A stretch of 64,000 nt of DNA, taken from assembly GCA_013178375.1 (NCBI GenBank), contig JABLXQ010000014.1, forward strand, positions 159,851 through 223,850. The letters run 5' to 3'. Below the pieces are notes generated by a model. That model ran no database searches. It was not told where the DNA came from and was given only the letters and a program-made list of their open reading frames with translations. Source of the DNA: Gammaproteobacteria bacterium (GTDB taxonomy: Bacteria > Pseudomonadota > Gammaproteobacteria > Pseudomonadales > Ketobacteraceae). Numbering within the stretch: position 1 is the stretch's first letter; every line of letters begins with the position of its first letter. Positions 10,672 to 19,758 of this stretch are shown piece by piece. Both the position numbers and the translations under genes were made by a program.

Positions 10672-10995
10672 ATGCTGAATCAAAGCCATCGCTGTTCCCT
10701 CCGAGCTTTACTGCCCTGCTTGTTGATAATGTTCGCTGGGATAGCCACGGCGCAACCAACAGAAGACTCAGCCAGCCTGGCACTACCCACCCAATTGTCC
10801 TACACCTCTGTACTGGGCGGATACCAAGTCTACATTGACGAACCCGTCCAGTCCTGGCGCGAGACCAATGATCGTGTTGGTCGCATCGGGGGCTGGCGTG
10901 CCTATGCCAGGGAAATCAGGACCGGCAAACCAGCAAGCGACTCTGCGGTGGATTCGGTCCCTCATGCTGAACACCATGAAGGGATTACCCCGTGA
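10672..10995 (+). CDS. small secreted protein heading the copper-oxidase operon
   Basis: Start set at 10672, preceded by a GAGGAA ribosome site and opening a signal peptide (LLPCLLIMFAGIATAQP). The mature protein is about 80 residues with a conserved-looking core, VGRIGGWRAYAREIR, and a short His-containing tail. I recognise no characterised family, although similar small genes sit before TolC-like and copper-oxidase genes in other metal islands. The stop overlaps the next gene's GTG start (10992) by four bases, so it is co-translated with the outer-membrane lipoprotein. Confidence 0.6.
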   Translation: MLNQSHRCSLRALLPCLLIMFAGIATAQPTEDSASLALPTQLSYTSVLGGYQVYIDEPVQSWRETNDRVGRIGGWRAYAREIRTGKPASDSAVDSVPHAEHHEGITP

Positions 10996-12431
10996 CCAGG
11001 TTAATGATGGTTCCTCGCGCCGTTTTGGCCTCGCCAGCAACGATCCTGAGCGTGATCCTGTTGTCAGCCTGCGCCAGCGTCAGCCCTGAACAAAACTCCA
11101 GCCGGATCAATGATGAAGCCGCTGCCTTCACCGAAGGGCATTTGGCGCTTGCGCTTTCCGACGAAGAGCGATCCAAACGTATCAAAACGGCTTCGGTGCT
11201 ATTAGAGTACCCTTTGGGTCAGACTGAGGCGGTGCAGTTGGCTCTGGTGAACAGTCCTTCCATGCAAGCCCTATTGGCGCAAGGTTGGGCTGAATCGGCC
11301 AATGCAGCTCAAACAGGCAGGATTTCGAACCCGATCTTCAGTTTTGAGCATATGGCCACGGGTGACGAGCTTGAACTGTCGCGGGCGTTATCGTTCGGAC
11401 TACTCGACCTGCTGACCTTGCCCAGGCGCCAAAGCATAGCCCATCAACTGATCGAGCAGTCGCAGTTGCGTCTGACCGGCGACGTTGTGGATCAGGTCAC
11501 CCAGATTCGTCAGGCATGGGTCCGTGCCGTCGCCGCACAGCAAAGCCTCACCTATGCGCAGCAGGTGTATGCAAGTGCCGAGGCCAGCGCCGACCTGGCT
11601 CGCCGCATGCAAGCCGTTGGCAATTTCAATCGCATCAGCCGCGCCCGGGAGCATGCCTTCTATGCCGATGCAGCAACCAGTCTGGCGTCGGCAACTCATC
11701 GCACCACCGCTGCACGGGAAGCACTGGTTCGCTTGCTGGGACTCGACGAAGCGCAGGCACAGATTCTCCAGTTACCAGAACGCCTGCCCGATCTGCCCAA
11801 TGAACCCCTGACACCTGCAGTCATTAGTACTCAGGCAACGCGAGGCCGGCTGGATATTCGTCTGGCACAAACGGAACTCGATGCGGCGGCAAAAGCACAA
11901 GGGTTAAACTCGATCACCAGCTTCACCGACATCGAGCTAACGGTTCGCCGTGACACTGTTTTCGACAACGCGGAAGGGAATCGGACAAGCCCACACGGGT
12001 ATGAGGTCGACGTGCGACTGCCTATTTTTGACTGGGGCGGAATGCAGCGAAGTGCAATGAACGCACGCACGCTCGCAGCCGCAAATCAGTTGGAGGCGAC
12101 GACGCGCACTGCCGGCTCCAGTCTACGCGAGGGCTACTCGACCTACCGCACCGCCTTCGATATTGCGCGGCACTACCGGGATGAAGTGATACCGCTGCGC
12201 AAGATCATCGCCGAAGAAAACCTGCTGCGTTACAACGGGATGATCATTGGCGTGTTTGAGCTGTTGGCCGATGCCCGTGATCAGGTCACAGTGGTCATAG
12301 CTGCCATCGATGCAGAACAGCAGTTCTGGCTGGCTGATGCCGCACTGCAAGCTACCTTGATTGGCCGCCCGACCAGCACCACTCTTACCGCGACGACCGG
12401 CGCGCGCAGTGCTTCTGGCGCAGGCCACTGA
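10992..12431 (+). CDS. TolC-family outer-membrane lipoprotein
   Basis: A 479-residue outer-membrane factor. A long signal ends in a lipobox (VILLSACASVSP), so the protein should be lipid-anchored. Two OEP repeats follow, with strands and helices typical of TolC/CusC (LAQGWAESANAAQTGRI; YEVDVRLPIFDWGGMQ). There is no RND or MFP gene beside it. Instead it precedes a periplasmic multicopper oxidase, an arrangement where CopB would sit in other cop operons. Whether it works with one of the two RND pumps in this island or in a separate export route is not visible. The start is GTG, or a nearby ATG a few codons inside. Confidence 0.85.
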   Translation: MTRLMMVPRAVLASPATILSVILLSACASVSPEQNSSRINDEAAAFTEGHLALALSDEERSKRIKTASVLLEYPLGQTEAVQLALVNSPSMQALLAQGWAESANAAQTGRISNPIFSFEHMATGDELELSRALSFGLLDLLTLPRRQSIAHQLIEQSQLRLTGDVVDQVTQIRQAWVRAVAAQQSLTYAQQVYASAEASADLARRMQAVGNFNRISRAREHAFYADAATSLASATHRTTAAREALVRLLGLDEAQAQILQLPERLPDLPNEPLTPAVISTQATRGRLDIRLAQTELDAAAKAQGLNSITSFTDIELTVRRDTVFDNAEGNRTSPHGYEVDVRLPIFDWGGMQRSAMNARTLAAANQLEATTRTAGSSLREGYSTYRTAFDIARHYRDEVIPLRKIIAEENLLRYNGMIIGVFELLADARDQVTVVIAAIDAEQQFWLADAALQATLIGRPTSTTLTATTGARSASGAGH

Positions 12432-12444
12432 AAAAGGAAACCCG

Positions 12445-13857
12445 ATGTCTTCCAGACGTGAATTTTTCAAATTGGCCGGCATTGCCGGTGGCGCCGTGGC
12501 AGCGAGCACTGTAGCGCGCTCAGCGATGGCCGCCTTGCCCGAGCCGGTGATTCAAACATCACCGGACACCATGGCTCCCCTGGTTCCCAATAGCGGACAG
12601 CCATACCACCCGGTGGTCACGCTTAATGGTTGGACCCTGCCATGGCGCATGAACAAGGGCATCAAGGAATTCCATCTGATAGCCGAACCCGTGGTGCGAG
12701 AAATGGCACCCGGCTTCAAGGCTCATTTGTGGGGCTACAACGGCCAAAGTCCCGGCCCGACGCTTGAAGTGGTGGAAGGCGACCGCGTTCGTATCTTCGT
12801 CACCAACAAACTGCCGGAACACACCAGTATTCACTGGCATGGCCAGCGTTTGCCAAATGGTATGGATGGCGTGTCAGGTTTGACCCAGCCCGCCATCAAA
12901 CCCGGCAAGACCTTCGTCTATGAATTCGTCGCACGGCGTCCCGGTACTTTTATGTACCATCCGCACGCTGACGAAATGACCCAGATGGCCATGGGCATGA
13001 TGGGATTCTGGGTGACTCATCCGAAAGAAAAACACCCCTTGATCGACGAGGTTCAGCGCGATTTCTGCTTCCTGCTCAACGCCTACGACATTGATCCGGG
13101 CAGCTATACACCCAAAACGATGACGATGCTTGACTTCAATCTCTGGTCCTGGAACAGCCGGATCTTTCCGGGCATCGACAGTCTCAACGTGCGTCAGAAT
13201 GACAGGGTGCGCATCCGTATGGGCAACCTGACGATGACCAACCACCCCATTCATTTGCACGGCCATGAGTTTCTTGTCACCGGTACTGACGGCGGACCAA
13301 CGCCTAAGAGTTCGCGCTGGCATGAAGTGACGACTGACATCGCAGTTGGACAAATGCGTCAAATCGAATTTGTTGCCGATGAAGAAGGTGACTGGGCCTT
13401 TCACTGCCACAAGAGCCACCACACCATGAATGCGATGGGCCACAACGTGCCCACGCTGATCGGCGTGGATCACAGGGGCCTCGCCGGGAAAATCAATAAC
13501 CTGATACCGGACTACATGGTGATGGGTGAGCGAGGCATGGCTGACATGACCGAGATGGAGATGCCCATCCCGGATAATACTGCTCCCATGATGACCGGTG
13601 ATGGTCCTTTTGGCTCGGTAGAGATGGGCGGGATGTTCAGCGTGCTCAAAGTGCGCAGTGGCCAGAAACCCGGTAACTACCAGGACCCAGGATGGTATCA
13701 ACACCCGAAGGGTACCATTGCTCACGAATATTCGGGTGCGTTAACGGAACCTGCACGCTTCAAACCTGAGGGAGGCCAGTCGATGCCGCGCATCCATGAA
13801 TCCAGCACGCCTGTCGAAGTCCAGATACGAAAACCTGTATCGCACGAAAATCATTGA
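12445..13857 (+). CDS. Tat-exported multicopper oxidase (CopA/CueO-like)
   Basis: Start set at 12445 (MSSRREFFKLAGIAGG), which begins a twin-arginine signal and follows AAAGGAAA. The 470-residue protein has all copper-ligand motifs: HWHG at 130-133, HPH at 172-174, HPIHLHGH at 267-274, and HCH-x3-H-x4-M at 320-331, giving a type 1 site plus the trinuclear cluster. The span between them fits two cupredoxin domains, shorter than three-domain laccases. A Met-rich tail (about 350-420) may bind extra Cu(I). Known relatives oxidise Cu(I) to the less toxic Cu(II) in the periplasm. Confidence 0.93.
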   Translation: MSSRREFFKLAGIAGGAVAASTVARSAMAALPEPVIQTSPDTMAPLVPNSGQPYHPVVTLNGWTLPWRMNKGIKEFHLIAEPVVREMAPGFKAHLWGYNGQSPGPTLEVVEGDRVRIFVTNKLPEHTSIHWHGQRLPNGMDGVSGLTQPAIKPGKTFVYEFVARRPGTFMYHPHADEMTQMAMGMMGFWVTHPKEKHPLIDEVQRDFCFLLNAYDIDPGSYTPKTMTMLDFNLWSWNSRIFPGIDSLNVRQNDRVRIRMGNLTMTNHPIHLHGHEFLVTGTDGGPTPKSSRWHEVTTDIAVGQMRQIEFVADEEGDWAFHCHKSHHTMNAMGHNVPTLIGVDHRGLAGKINNLIPDYMVMGERGMADMTEMEMPIPDNTAPMMTGDGPFGSVEMGGMFSVLKVRSGQKPGNYQDPGWYQHPKGTIAHEYSGALTEPARFKPEGGQSMPRIHESSTPVEVQIRKPVSHENH

Positions 13858-13887
13858 TCACTCAGTTTCAACCCGGGAGAACCCTTC

Positions 13888-14385
13888 ATGAAGTACACGC
13901 CCAATACAATTCACATAATTTTATTTGCAATCACCGCGCTGGCGCTGCCAGGTGCAACCCTCGCCAGTGGAAACCACTCGCACGAACACCAACAGGACAG
14001 CGAGGAAACGGCCATTGGCAAGCCAGGTGTCGCGGCCGGGGTGACTCGCACTATCACCGTCGAAATGAACGACAGCATGCGATTTACACCGTCTGCCATC
14101 CACGTTTCTCAAGGTGAGACCATTCGTTTTGTGGTCAAAAATAGCGGCCAGCTGGCGCACGAACTGAGCCTGGGCACAGAGCAGGAACTGCTGGAGCATC
14201 TTGAAGTTATGAAAAAATATCCGGGCATGGTGCATGACGAGCCAAACAAGATCACGCTGGCCCAAGGCCAGCACGGTGAGATCATCTGGCAATTCACCAA
14301 AGCCGGGACCGTGAACTTTGCGTGCCTGATGCCTGGGCACTACGAGGCTGGAATGCGGGGCACGGTCACAGTCGACAAGAAGTAG
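13888..14385 (+). CDS. periplasmic cupredoxin (plastocyanin/azurin-like)
   Basis: 165 residues: signal peptide (about 1-27), a His-rich linker (HSHEHQQD), then one cupredoxin domain. The type 1 copper ligands are visible as His in QLAHELSLG and Cys-x4-His-x4-Met in ACLMPGHYEAGM. It could pass electrons or copper to or from the adjacent multicopper oxidase, which ends 30 bases upstream. Family members of this kind accompany copper oxidases in many resistance islands. The electron-transfer role is inferred from context. Confidence 0.88.
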   Translation: MKYTPNTIHIILFAITALALPGATLASGNHSHEHQQDSEETAIGKPGVAAGVTRTITVEMNDSMRFTPSAIHVSQGETIRFVVKNSGQLAHELSLGTEQELLEHLEVMKKYPGMVHDEPNKITLAQGQHGEIIWQFTKAGTVNFACLMPGHYEAGMRGTVTVDKK

Positions 14386-14423
14386 GTTCGTACAATTTTA
14401 TGATTCATAGTCGTGAGGTAACC

Positions 14424-14762
14424 ATGAACGCAATCAAACAGATAATCGCTATTTCCATGCTGACATTCAGTGTAGCTTTACCCATGAGTAGTTTTGCTGA
14501 ATCTGCGATGGACCACAAAATGGATATGTCGCAGCCAGCTTCATTGACCGATGGTGAGGTCAAAAAGGTCGATCCGTCGACAGGCAAAATCACGATCAAG
14601 CATGGCGACATCGTGCACCTGGACATGCCGGGCATGACCATGGTGTTCACAGCTAAGAACAAGGACATGCTCAAGAACGTAAAGGCCGGGGACAAAATCA
14701 GGTTCATGGTCGTTGATGAAGGCGGCAAGTTGGTTATTACGGACATCCAGCCTGGTCAGTAG
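14424..14762 (+). CDS. cusF: CusF-like periplasmic copper-binding protein
   Basis: 112 residues starting at 14424 (GTGAGG ribosome site). Signal peptide to about residue 25, then a small OB-fold CusF domain: VKKVDPSTGKITIKHGDI, then LDMPGMTMVF. E. coli CusF binds Cu(I)/Ag(I) with His36, Met47, Met49 and a cation-pi contact from Trp44. Here the His and both MTM methionines are present, but the Trp position is Met, which would give an all-Met/His site. CusF relatives deliver metal to the CusB/CusA pump, which is encoded in both minus-strand operons of this island. Confidence 0.85.
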   Translation: MNAIKQIIAISMLTFSVALPMSSFAESAMDHKMDMSQPASLTDGEVKKVDPSTGKITIKHGDIVHLDMPGMTMVFTAKNKDMLKNVKAGDKIRFMVVDEGGKLVITDIQPGQ

Positions 14763-14838
14763 ATAAACGATATTGCCCCATTATGGAGCTCAGATTTCAC
14801 GCTGGCCTAACATTATATCGAGTTCTGAGGAAATCATA

Positions 14839-15114
14839 ATGAATCATTCGCATCAAGAACACGAATCGCCCCCACGTTTCTGGTCGACACGTTATGCCGC
14901 TGGCTTGGTGGTTATCGGTGGATCGGCTGCCTATTTTCTGCTGACTGAACACCTGGCACACGTGGTCGCAGTACTGCCCTACCTGCTATTGCTCGCTTGC
15001 CCTCTGATGCATGTTTTTATGCACGGTGGTCATGGCGGGCACGATCACCACAATCCAAATAAAGAAATCGAGGCTGGCAAAGCTGACCCACGCAAACCAG
15101 GAGATCCATCATGA
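14839..15114 (+). CDS. DUF2933 small membrane protein
   Basis: 91-residue protein, start at 14839 after a GAGGAAA ribosome site. Two hydrophobic segments (about 22-40 and 46-64) are followed by the family's Gly/His stretch, MHGGHGGHDHHN, and a charged tail. DUF2933 proteins occur almost always in copper/heavy-metal clusters; their function is unknown, and the His-rich end suggests metal binding. The stop overlaps the next gene start (ATGA). Confidence 0.8.
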   Translation: MNHSHQEHESPPRFWSTRYAAGLVVIGGSAAYFLLTEHLAHVVAVLPYLLLLACPLMHVFMHGGHGGHDHHNPNKEIEAGKADPRKPGDPS

Positions 15115-15770
15115 ATCACGGCGAAACCGCATATGGCTTGTGGTCTCTGGTCATTCTCAATTCAGCGATATTCATCCTGTTCGCCTTCAGTTTTTTCAAG
15201 CCGGCGACTGCGCGCGATTGGCGAACGTTTGGAGCATTTGCATCGTTCATTGTTGCCCTGTTCGTAGAGATGTATGGCTTTCCGTTAACGATATATCTGC
15301 TGTCGGGCTGGTTGCAGACCCGGTTTCCAAATCTTGATCTACTTTCGCACAACGCGGGACACCTGTGGTCTACCTTGCTGGGAGAAAAGGGCAACCCGCA
15401 CTTCGGTGTTCTGCACATCGCGAGCTATGCACTCCTTGGCTTGGGGTTTTATCTTCTGTCCATCGCCTGGAATGCGCTGTACCACTCGCAACGCCATCAT
15501 TCACTCGCAACGACAGGACCCTACGCACACGTTCGCCATCCGCAGTATGTCGCCTTCGTGATGATCCTGCTGGGTTTCCTGCTACAGTGGCCAACGCTGC
15601 TGACACTGCTAATGTTCCCGATACTGCTGGTGATGTATGGGCGCTTGGCCATTACCGAAGAAAACGAAATGCGCAAAAAGTTTGGTGCAATGTATGAAAC
15701 CTACGTTCAAAAGACTCCCAGGTTCATACCCAGCTTAGTTGGTAAATTTGGTGATCAGACACGGGGATAA
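15111..15770 (+). CDS. ICMT-like membrane methyltransferase family protein
   Basis: 219 residues with five or six membrane segments. The C-terminal part has the isoprenylcysteine carboxyl methyltransferase / phospholipid methyltransferase signature: TTGPYAHVRHPQYVAF, then EENEMRKKFGAMYETY. These residues bind S-adenosylmethionine in related enzymes. In copper clusters this family commonly follows DUF2933, and the substrate is unknown. It is translationally coupled to the gene upstream and ends three bases before the copper ATPase gene. Confidence 0.82.
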   Translation: MNHGETAYGLWSLVILNSAIFILFAFSFFKPATARDWRTFGAFASFIVALFVEMYGFPLTIYLLSGWLQTRFPNLDLLSHNAGHLWSTLLGEKGNPHFGVLHIASYALLGLGFYLLSIAWNALYHSQRHHSLATTGPYAHVRHPQYVAFVMILLGFLLQWPTLLTLLMFPILLVMYGRLAITEENEMRKKFGAMYETYVQKTPRFIPSLVGKFGDQTRG

Positions 15771-15773
15771 TCC

Positions 15774-18185
15774 ATGAATACCAAGCATACTCACACTGCA
15801 AGCACCACGAAAATCGAGGTGTCCAATGCGCCCAGAGATCCGGTGTGCGGCATGGAGGTGACCGGGAACTCTGAATTTCGTCACACTCATCAAGGTCGGA
15901 CCTATTATTTTTGCAGTCAACACTGCCAGGCAAAGTTCATTTCTAATCCGGCCCAGTATTTAGCGAAGGCAACCACAAATACAGTTACCCCAAATGAGAG
16001 TATCCACACCGCCACGCACCATCATCATACCGCCGGTGTGGCGTCAGATGTCTATCCGTTACCTGCGACGAAAAGCGGTGGCAGTACGATTTATACCTGT
16101 CCCATGCATCCCGAGATCCGGCAAGATCACCCCGGCAATTGCCCAAAGTGCGGCATGACCCTGGAGCCCTTGCTGCCAGAGCTCGATGAGGACGAAAATC
16201 CGGAACTGCGCGACTTTCAGCACCGGTTCTGGTGGACCCTTCCACTCACGATCGTAGTCACAATACTCGCAATGTTCGGGCACAAGCTGCACTGGTTCGA
16301 CGCCCGCACCCAGACCTGGATTGAACTCGTTCTGACGTTGCCCATTGTCCTCTGGGCCGGATGGCCATTTTTCCTGCGAGGCTGGCAGTCTGTCATCCAC
16401 CGCAGCCCCAACATGTGGACGCTGATCAGCCTGGGCACGGGCGCCGCATTCGTCTACAGCCTGGTAGCAACCCTGGCGCCGCACGTGTTCCCGGATTCTT
16501 TCGTCTCGATGGGACGGGTCGCGGTGTACTTCGAGGCGGCAGCGGTCATCATTTCGTTGACCTTGCTGGGCCAGCTACTTGAACTCAAGGCCCGCTCGCA
16601 AACGTCCGCTGCCATCAAGTCACTGCTTGGTTTGGCACCCAAAACCGCCCGCCGCATTCTGGACGATGGCACTGAAGAAGATGTGCCGCTCACACATGTC
16701 CATGTAGGCGACCAGTTGCGGGTCCGGCCCGGAGAAAAAGTTCCAGTGGATGGTACGGTGACTGAAGGCAGCAGCGCGGTGGATGAATCCATGCTGACGG
16801 GCGAGCCAGTGCCCGTGACCAAACGAGTGGGCGACAAAGTGATTGGTGCGACGCTGAACATCAATGGCGCAATCGTGATGCGATCCGAGCGAGTGGGTTC
16901 GGAAACCATGCTATCGCAAATTGTGCAGATGGTGGCGCAGGCACAGCGTTCCAAGGCACCCATGCAACGCATGGCAGATGTGGTGGCGGGCTATTTCGTC
17001 ATGGCGGTGGTTTGCATTGCCGTTCTGACATTTCTTTCCTGGGGCTTTTTCGGACCAGAACCACGCTGGGTATTCGGGTTAATTAATGCGGTGGCCGTGC
17101 TGATCATTGCATGCCCCTGCGCACTGGGTCTGGCTACTCCAATGTCCATCATGGTCGCTACCGGACGGGGTGCCACGAAAGGCGTACTCTTCCGCGATGC
17201 GGCTGCGATCGAACACATGCGCAAGATCGACACACTCATCATCGACAAGACCGGCACACTGACGGAAGGACGCCCTGCATTTGATCGTACGGTGGCGGCG
17301 CCGGGGTTCACCGAAGCGGAGGTCTTGCGTCTGGCCGCAAGCCTGGACCAGGGCAGCGAACATCCTCTGGCTGATGCGATCGTTCAGGCTGCCCGTGAAC
17401 GGGGTTTGACTCTGGATAAACCGGACGAGTTCGAATCAGGTTCAGGTATTGGAGTACGCGGCAATGTGGCCGGGCACACGCTCGCGCTGGGTAATACAAC
17501 ATTGATGCAGCAACAGGACGTCTCGGTTGGCGTATTGGTGCCACAGGCTGAAGCCCTGCGAACCGAGGGGGCCAGCGTGATGTACCTTGCCGTGGATGGA
17601 AAATTGGCGGGCTTGCTTGCGGTGTCAGACCCGATCAAGGCCAGCACTCCGGAGGCGTTGTCTGCACTGAAGGCAGCAGGTTTACGAATCATTATGGCAA
17701 CAGGAGACGGCCTTACCACAGCAAAAGCGGTCGGTGCGCGCCTGGGCATCGATGAGGTACATGGCGAGGTCAAGCCTGCGGATAAATTACAGCTGGTCGA
17801 AAAACTGCAGCGAGAGGGACGTATCGTTGCCATGGCGGGTGATGGCATTAACGATGCGCCGGCACTGGCCAAGGCCGATGTCGGAGTGGCGATGGGCACT
17901 GGCACCGACGTGGCCATGAATAGCGCGCAGGTCACCCTGATAAAGGGCGATTTACGGGGCATTGTTGTGGCACGCACTTTGTCTGAGGCCACTGTGGATA
18001 ATATGAAGCAGAACCTGGCATTTGCGTTCCTCTACAACGCGCTGGGCATCCCCATTGCGGCAGGCGTGCTGTACCCGCTGACAGGATGGCTGCTATCACC
18101 CATGATTGCGGCATTGGCGATGAGCTTCAGCTCTGCATCCGTAATAGGCAATGCGCTACGCCTTAGAGGTCAAAAACTTAGGTAA
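15774..18185 (+). CDS. copA: P1B-type Cu(I)-exporting ATPase with YHS domain
   Basis: Inner-membrane ATPase of 803 residues, exporting Cu(I) or Ag(I) to the periplasm. Instead of an HMA domain, the N-terminus has a YHS domain (22-63; DPVCGMEV), a His-rich linker (HHHH near 82-85) and a heavy-metal-binding motif (107-130; [15 protein letters not shown]). Core motifs: TGE 342-344, CPC 447-449, DKTGTLT 491-497, SEHPLAD 528-534, GDGINDAP 689-696. Transmembrane 7 and 8 motifs (YN in [11 protein letters not shown] in MSFSSASV) match P1B-1 copper pumps. It is the last gene of the operon that starts at 10672. Confidence 0.94.
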   Translation: MNTKHTHTASTTKIEVSNAPRDPVCGMEVTGNSEFRHTHQGRTYYFCSQHCQAKFISNPAQYLAKATTNTVTPNESIHTATHHHHTAGVASDVYPLPATKSGGSTIYTCPMHPEIRQDHPGNCPKCGMTLEPLLPELDEDENPELRDFQHRFWWTLPLTIVVTILAMFGHKLHWFDARTQTWIELVLTLPIVLWAGWPFFLRGWQSVIHRSPNMWTLISLGTGAAFVYSLVATLAPHVFPDSFVSMGRVAVYFEAAAVIISLTLLGQLLELKARSQTSAAIKSLLGLAPKTARRILDDGTEEDVPLTHVHVGDQLRVRPGEKVPVDGTVTEGSSAVDESMLTGEPVPVTKRVGDKVIGATLNINGAIVMRSERVGSETMLSQIVQMVAQAQRSKAPMQRMADVVAGYFVMAVVCIAVLTFLSWGFFGPEPRWVFGLINAVAVLIIACPCALGLATPMSIMVATGRGATKGVLFRDAAAIEHMRKIDTLIIDKTGTLTEGRPAFDRTVAAPGFTEAEVLRLAASLDQGSEHPLADAIVQAARERGLTLDKPDEFESGSGIGVRGNVAGHTLALGNTTLMQQQDVSVGVLVPQAEALRTEGASVMYLAVDGKLAGLLAVSDPIKASTPEALSALKAAGLRIIMATGDGLTTAKAVGARLGIDEVHGEVKPADKLQLVEKLQREGRIVAMAGDGINDAPALAKADVGVAMGTGTDVAMNSAQVTLIKGDLRGIVVARTLSEATVDNMKQNLAFAFLYNALGIPIAAGVLYPLTGWLLSPMIAALAMSFSSASVIGNALRLRGQKLR

Positions 18186-18372
18186 TGTCCTGCGGACAGG
18201 ATTCAGCGCAGTAATTCCAGCCGAAAATTGCCAGCGGAGCTATCTGAATTGTGAGTAAATTCGCTTACTACCGTTTTTTGGAAATTAGAATGACATCGTA
18301 TTGATCTAGGAAACCTCTGAACCAGTCCGCGATTTTGGCGTAATGCCCAAAATTTCCCGGGAGCGCCCGACC

Positions 18373-18585
18373 ATGGATCAGATCAGTTTTGACAAAGCCG
18401 AGATTAACCACAAAAAGAGGAATACCCGGCGCGAGAAGTTTCTCGAGCAGATGGACAAACTGATCCCTTGGACGTCATGCTGTGCATTCATTGCATGCAG
18501 CTGTTCCACAACCTGAGCGATCTGGCCATAGATGACGCACTCAGTGAAATCGAATTGATGCGCCGGGTTGCCGGGCTTTCGCTTG
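18373..18585 (+). pseudogene. IS5-family transposase remnant, internally deleted
   Basis: The frame opening at 18373 reads [15 protein letters not shown] then [16 protein letters not shown], the N-terminus of IS5-group transposases. At about 18461 it jumps to another frame, [19 protein letters not shown] to MRRVAGLSL, which is the next conserved block of the same family, so about 25 codons are missing at the join. The rest of the transposase is absent. AAACCTCTGAACC at 18310 resembles an IS5-type left end. The remnant abuts the broken phosphorylase gene on the other strand. Confidence 0.75.
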
Positions 18586-18819
18586 CTTTGGTTTGTTGTC
18601 CTTCCGGTGACAGACTTGGGTGCGAATAGCCGCAGCGTGAGACCAGCGTAACGCCCACCATCGGTATTGCCATGTCGACTGCAGAGCGCAGCATGTCGCC
18701 GGCAAGCATTCCCAACCCGCCACTATAGGTAGGAATATCGGCTTCTATCGCAATTTCCATCGAGAATAAGCGATCCTTGCTGACATCAATTGAGATGAAT
18801 GGGTAAATTGTTTCTGCAT
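18586..18819 (-). pseudogene. glgP: alpha-glucan (glycogen) phosphorylase N-terminal fragment, frameshifted
   Basis: From the ATG at 18819 the frame reads to SARIAY and then breaks. One missing T near 18767 restores the family sequence RIAYFSMEIAIEADIPTY, followed by SGGLGMLAGDMLRSAVDM and [10 protein letters not shown]. These are the conserved N-terminal blocks of alpha-glucan phosphorylases. Homology stops near 18586, where IS5 remnant sequence begins, so roughly 90% of the gene is lost. The ATG lies four bases after the stop of the DUF2934 gene, an original operon arrangement. Non-functional. Confidence 0.75.
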
Positions 18820-18823
18820 TGAA

Positions 18824-19081
18824 TTAACCCGGTTTTTTGAGGTGTTCGTCGTTTTGAAGTTGTTGCGCTTGAGCTAGAAGTTGATTGACAGTGCGCTCCG
18901 CCTCCAGCCAATCTGCACAGGCCGACTCGGCATCTCCGCCAAAGCCACTCTGCTCCGCAAGGTAGTACGCAGCTTCAGCAATCATGGCGTGTCGGATGTC
19001 TTCTGTAACCGCGTTTGCGCATGTGTGTTGGAGTGGAGCGGTCAATTGCTTTTTTCTTTGCGATACGGAGGATGTGGTCAT
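18824..19081 (-). CDS. DUF2934 protein
   Basis: 85 residues with an AGGAG ribosome site. The core, IAEAAYYLAEQSGFGG then ACADWLEAERTVNQLL, matches the DUF2934 helical domain. The function is unknown; these genes often sit beside glycogen or stress genes. The gene immediately downstream here is a wrecked glycogen phosphorylase, and glgC lies 11 kb away across the copper operon, consistent with an old glycogen cluster. Confidence 0.75.
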   Translation of the reverse strand: MTTSSVSQRKKQLTAPLQHTCANAVTEDIRHAMIAEAAYYLAEQSGFGGDAESACADWLEAERTVNQLLAQAQQLQNDEHLKKPG

Positions 19082-19288
19082 GGTGTTCTCCTTTTTTCAT
19101 TAAATTAGTTACTCACAAATGAAATAATGAAAACCATTCAAATTAAATGTTTTGACATACATTGCTTTTACAAGATGCGTCCATTTTTATCAGCTCTATC
19201 TCCTGTGACTTCATTCTCAAAATGCATATTCCCTTTTTTGAGATTTCCCCTTATAGCGCTTCACCTACAACTTTTAATTTGTAGATAT

Positions 19289-19684
19289 TTACTGCTTGCC
19301 CATCGCTTCCATCTCATGTTCATTTGCCATCTGCTCGTATTCAGACGCTTGCTTTTCAAAGGCGCTGATCAATCGGTCACAATGGCGTTCAAAGCCTGAA
19401 TATCTATTAAGGCTGCCAGGCGAACCGGGGAGATTTTTTGTAGCGTTTTTATAGGACGTTTTTAGGGATTCATGATACTCAATCTGTTTTTTTGCCTTTT
19501 CAGCCTCGGCTTTGTAATAGGCCGCAATGACTTGATGATTTTCGGGCTTTGTGGGCAGATCTATGATCAATTTTTCGATGTCAACCTGCGCAGCGCTTGA
19601 CGGCGCAGGCTCTGCCATGGAAAGTGCCGGTATTGAAACCAATAGACCTAACAGCAAACAACGTGCGATGGATTGGATATTCAT
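19289..19684 (-). CDS. secreted helical hypothetical protein
   Basis: Start chosen at 19684 (MNIQSIARCLLLGLL), seven bases after AGGAG. A signal peptide ends near LSMAEP. The 105-residue mature part is mainly charged helix (YYKAEAEKAKKQIEYHESL, FEKQASEYEQMANEHEMEA), with one Cys in RHCDRLI. Similar small periplasmic helical proteins occur in copper and silver islands, but I recognise no characterised family. It lies about 75 bases downstream of the DUF411 gene on the same strand and may be the last gene of that operon. Confidence 0.6.
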   Translation of the reverse strand: MNIQSIARCLLLGLLVSIPALSMAEPAPSSAAQVDIEKLIIDLPTKPENHQVIAAYYKAEAEKAKKQIEYHESLKTSYKNATKNLPGSPGSLNRYSGFERHCDRLISAFEKQASEYEQMANEHEMEAMGKQ

Positions 19685-19758
19685 GATGAAGCTCCTGTTC
19701 ATGGTTGGTGTTATTATCTGCAACAATCAAAAATGACTTTGGCTTTTTGCAGATAAAT

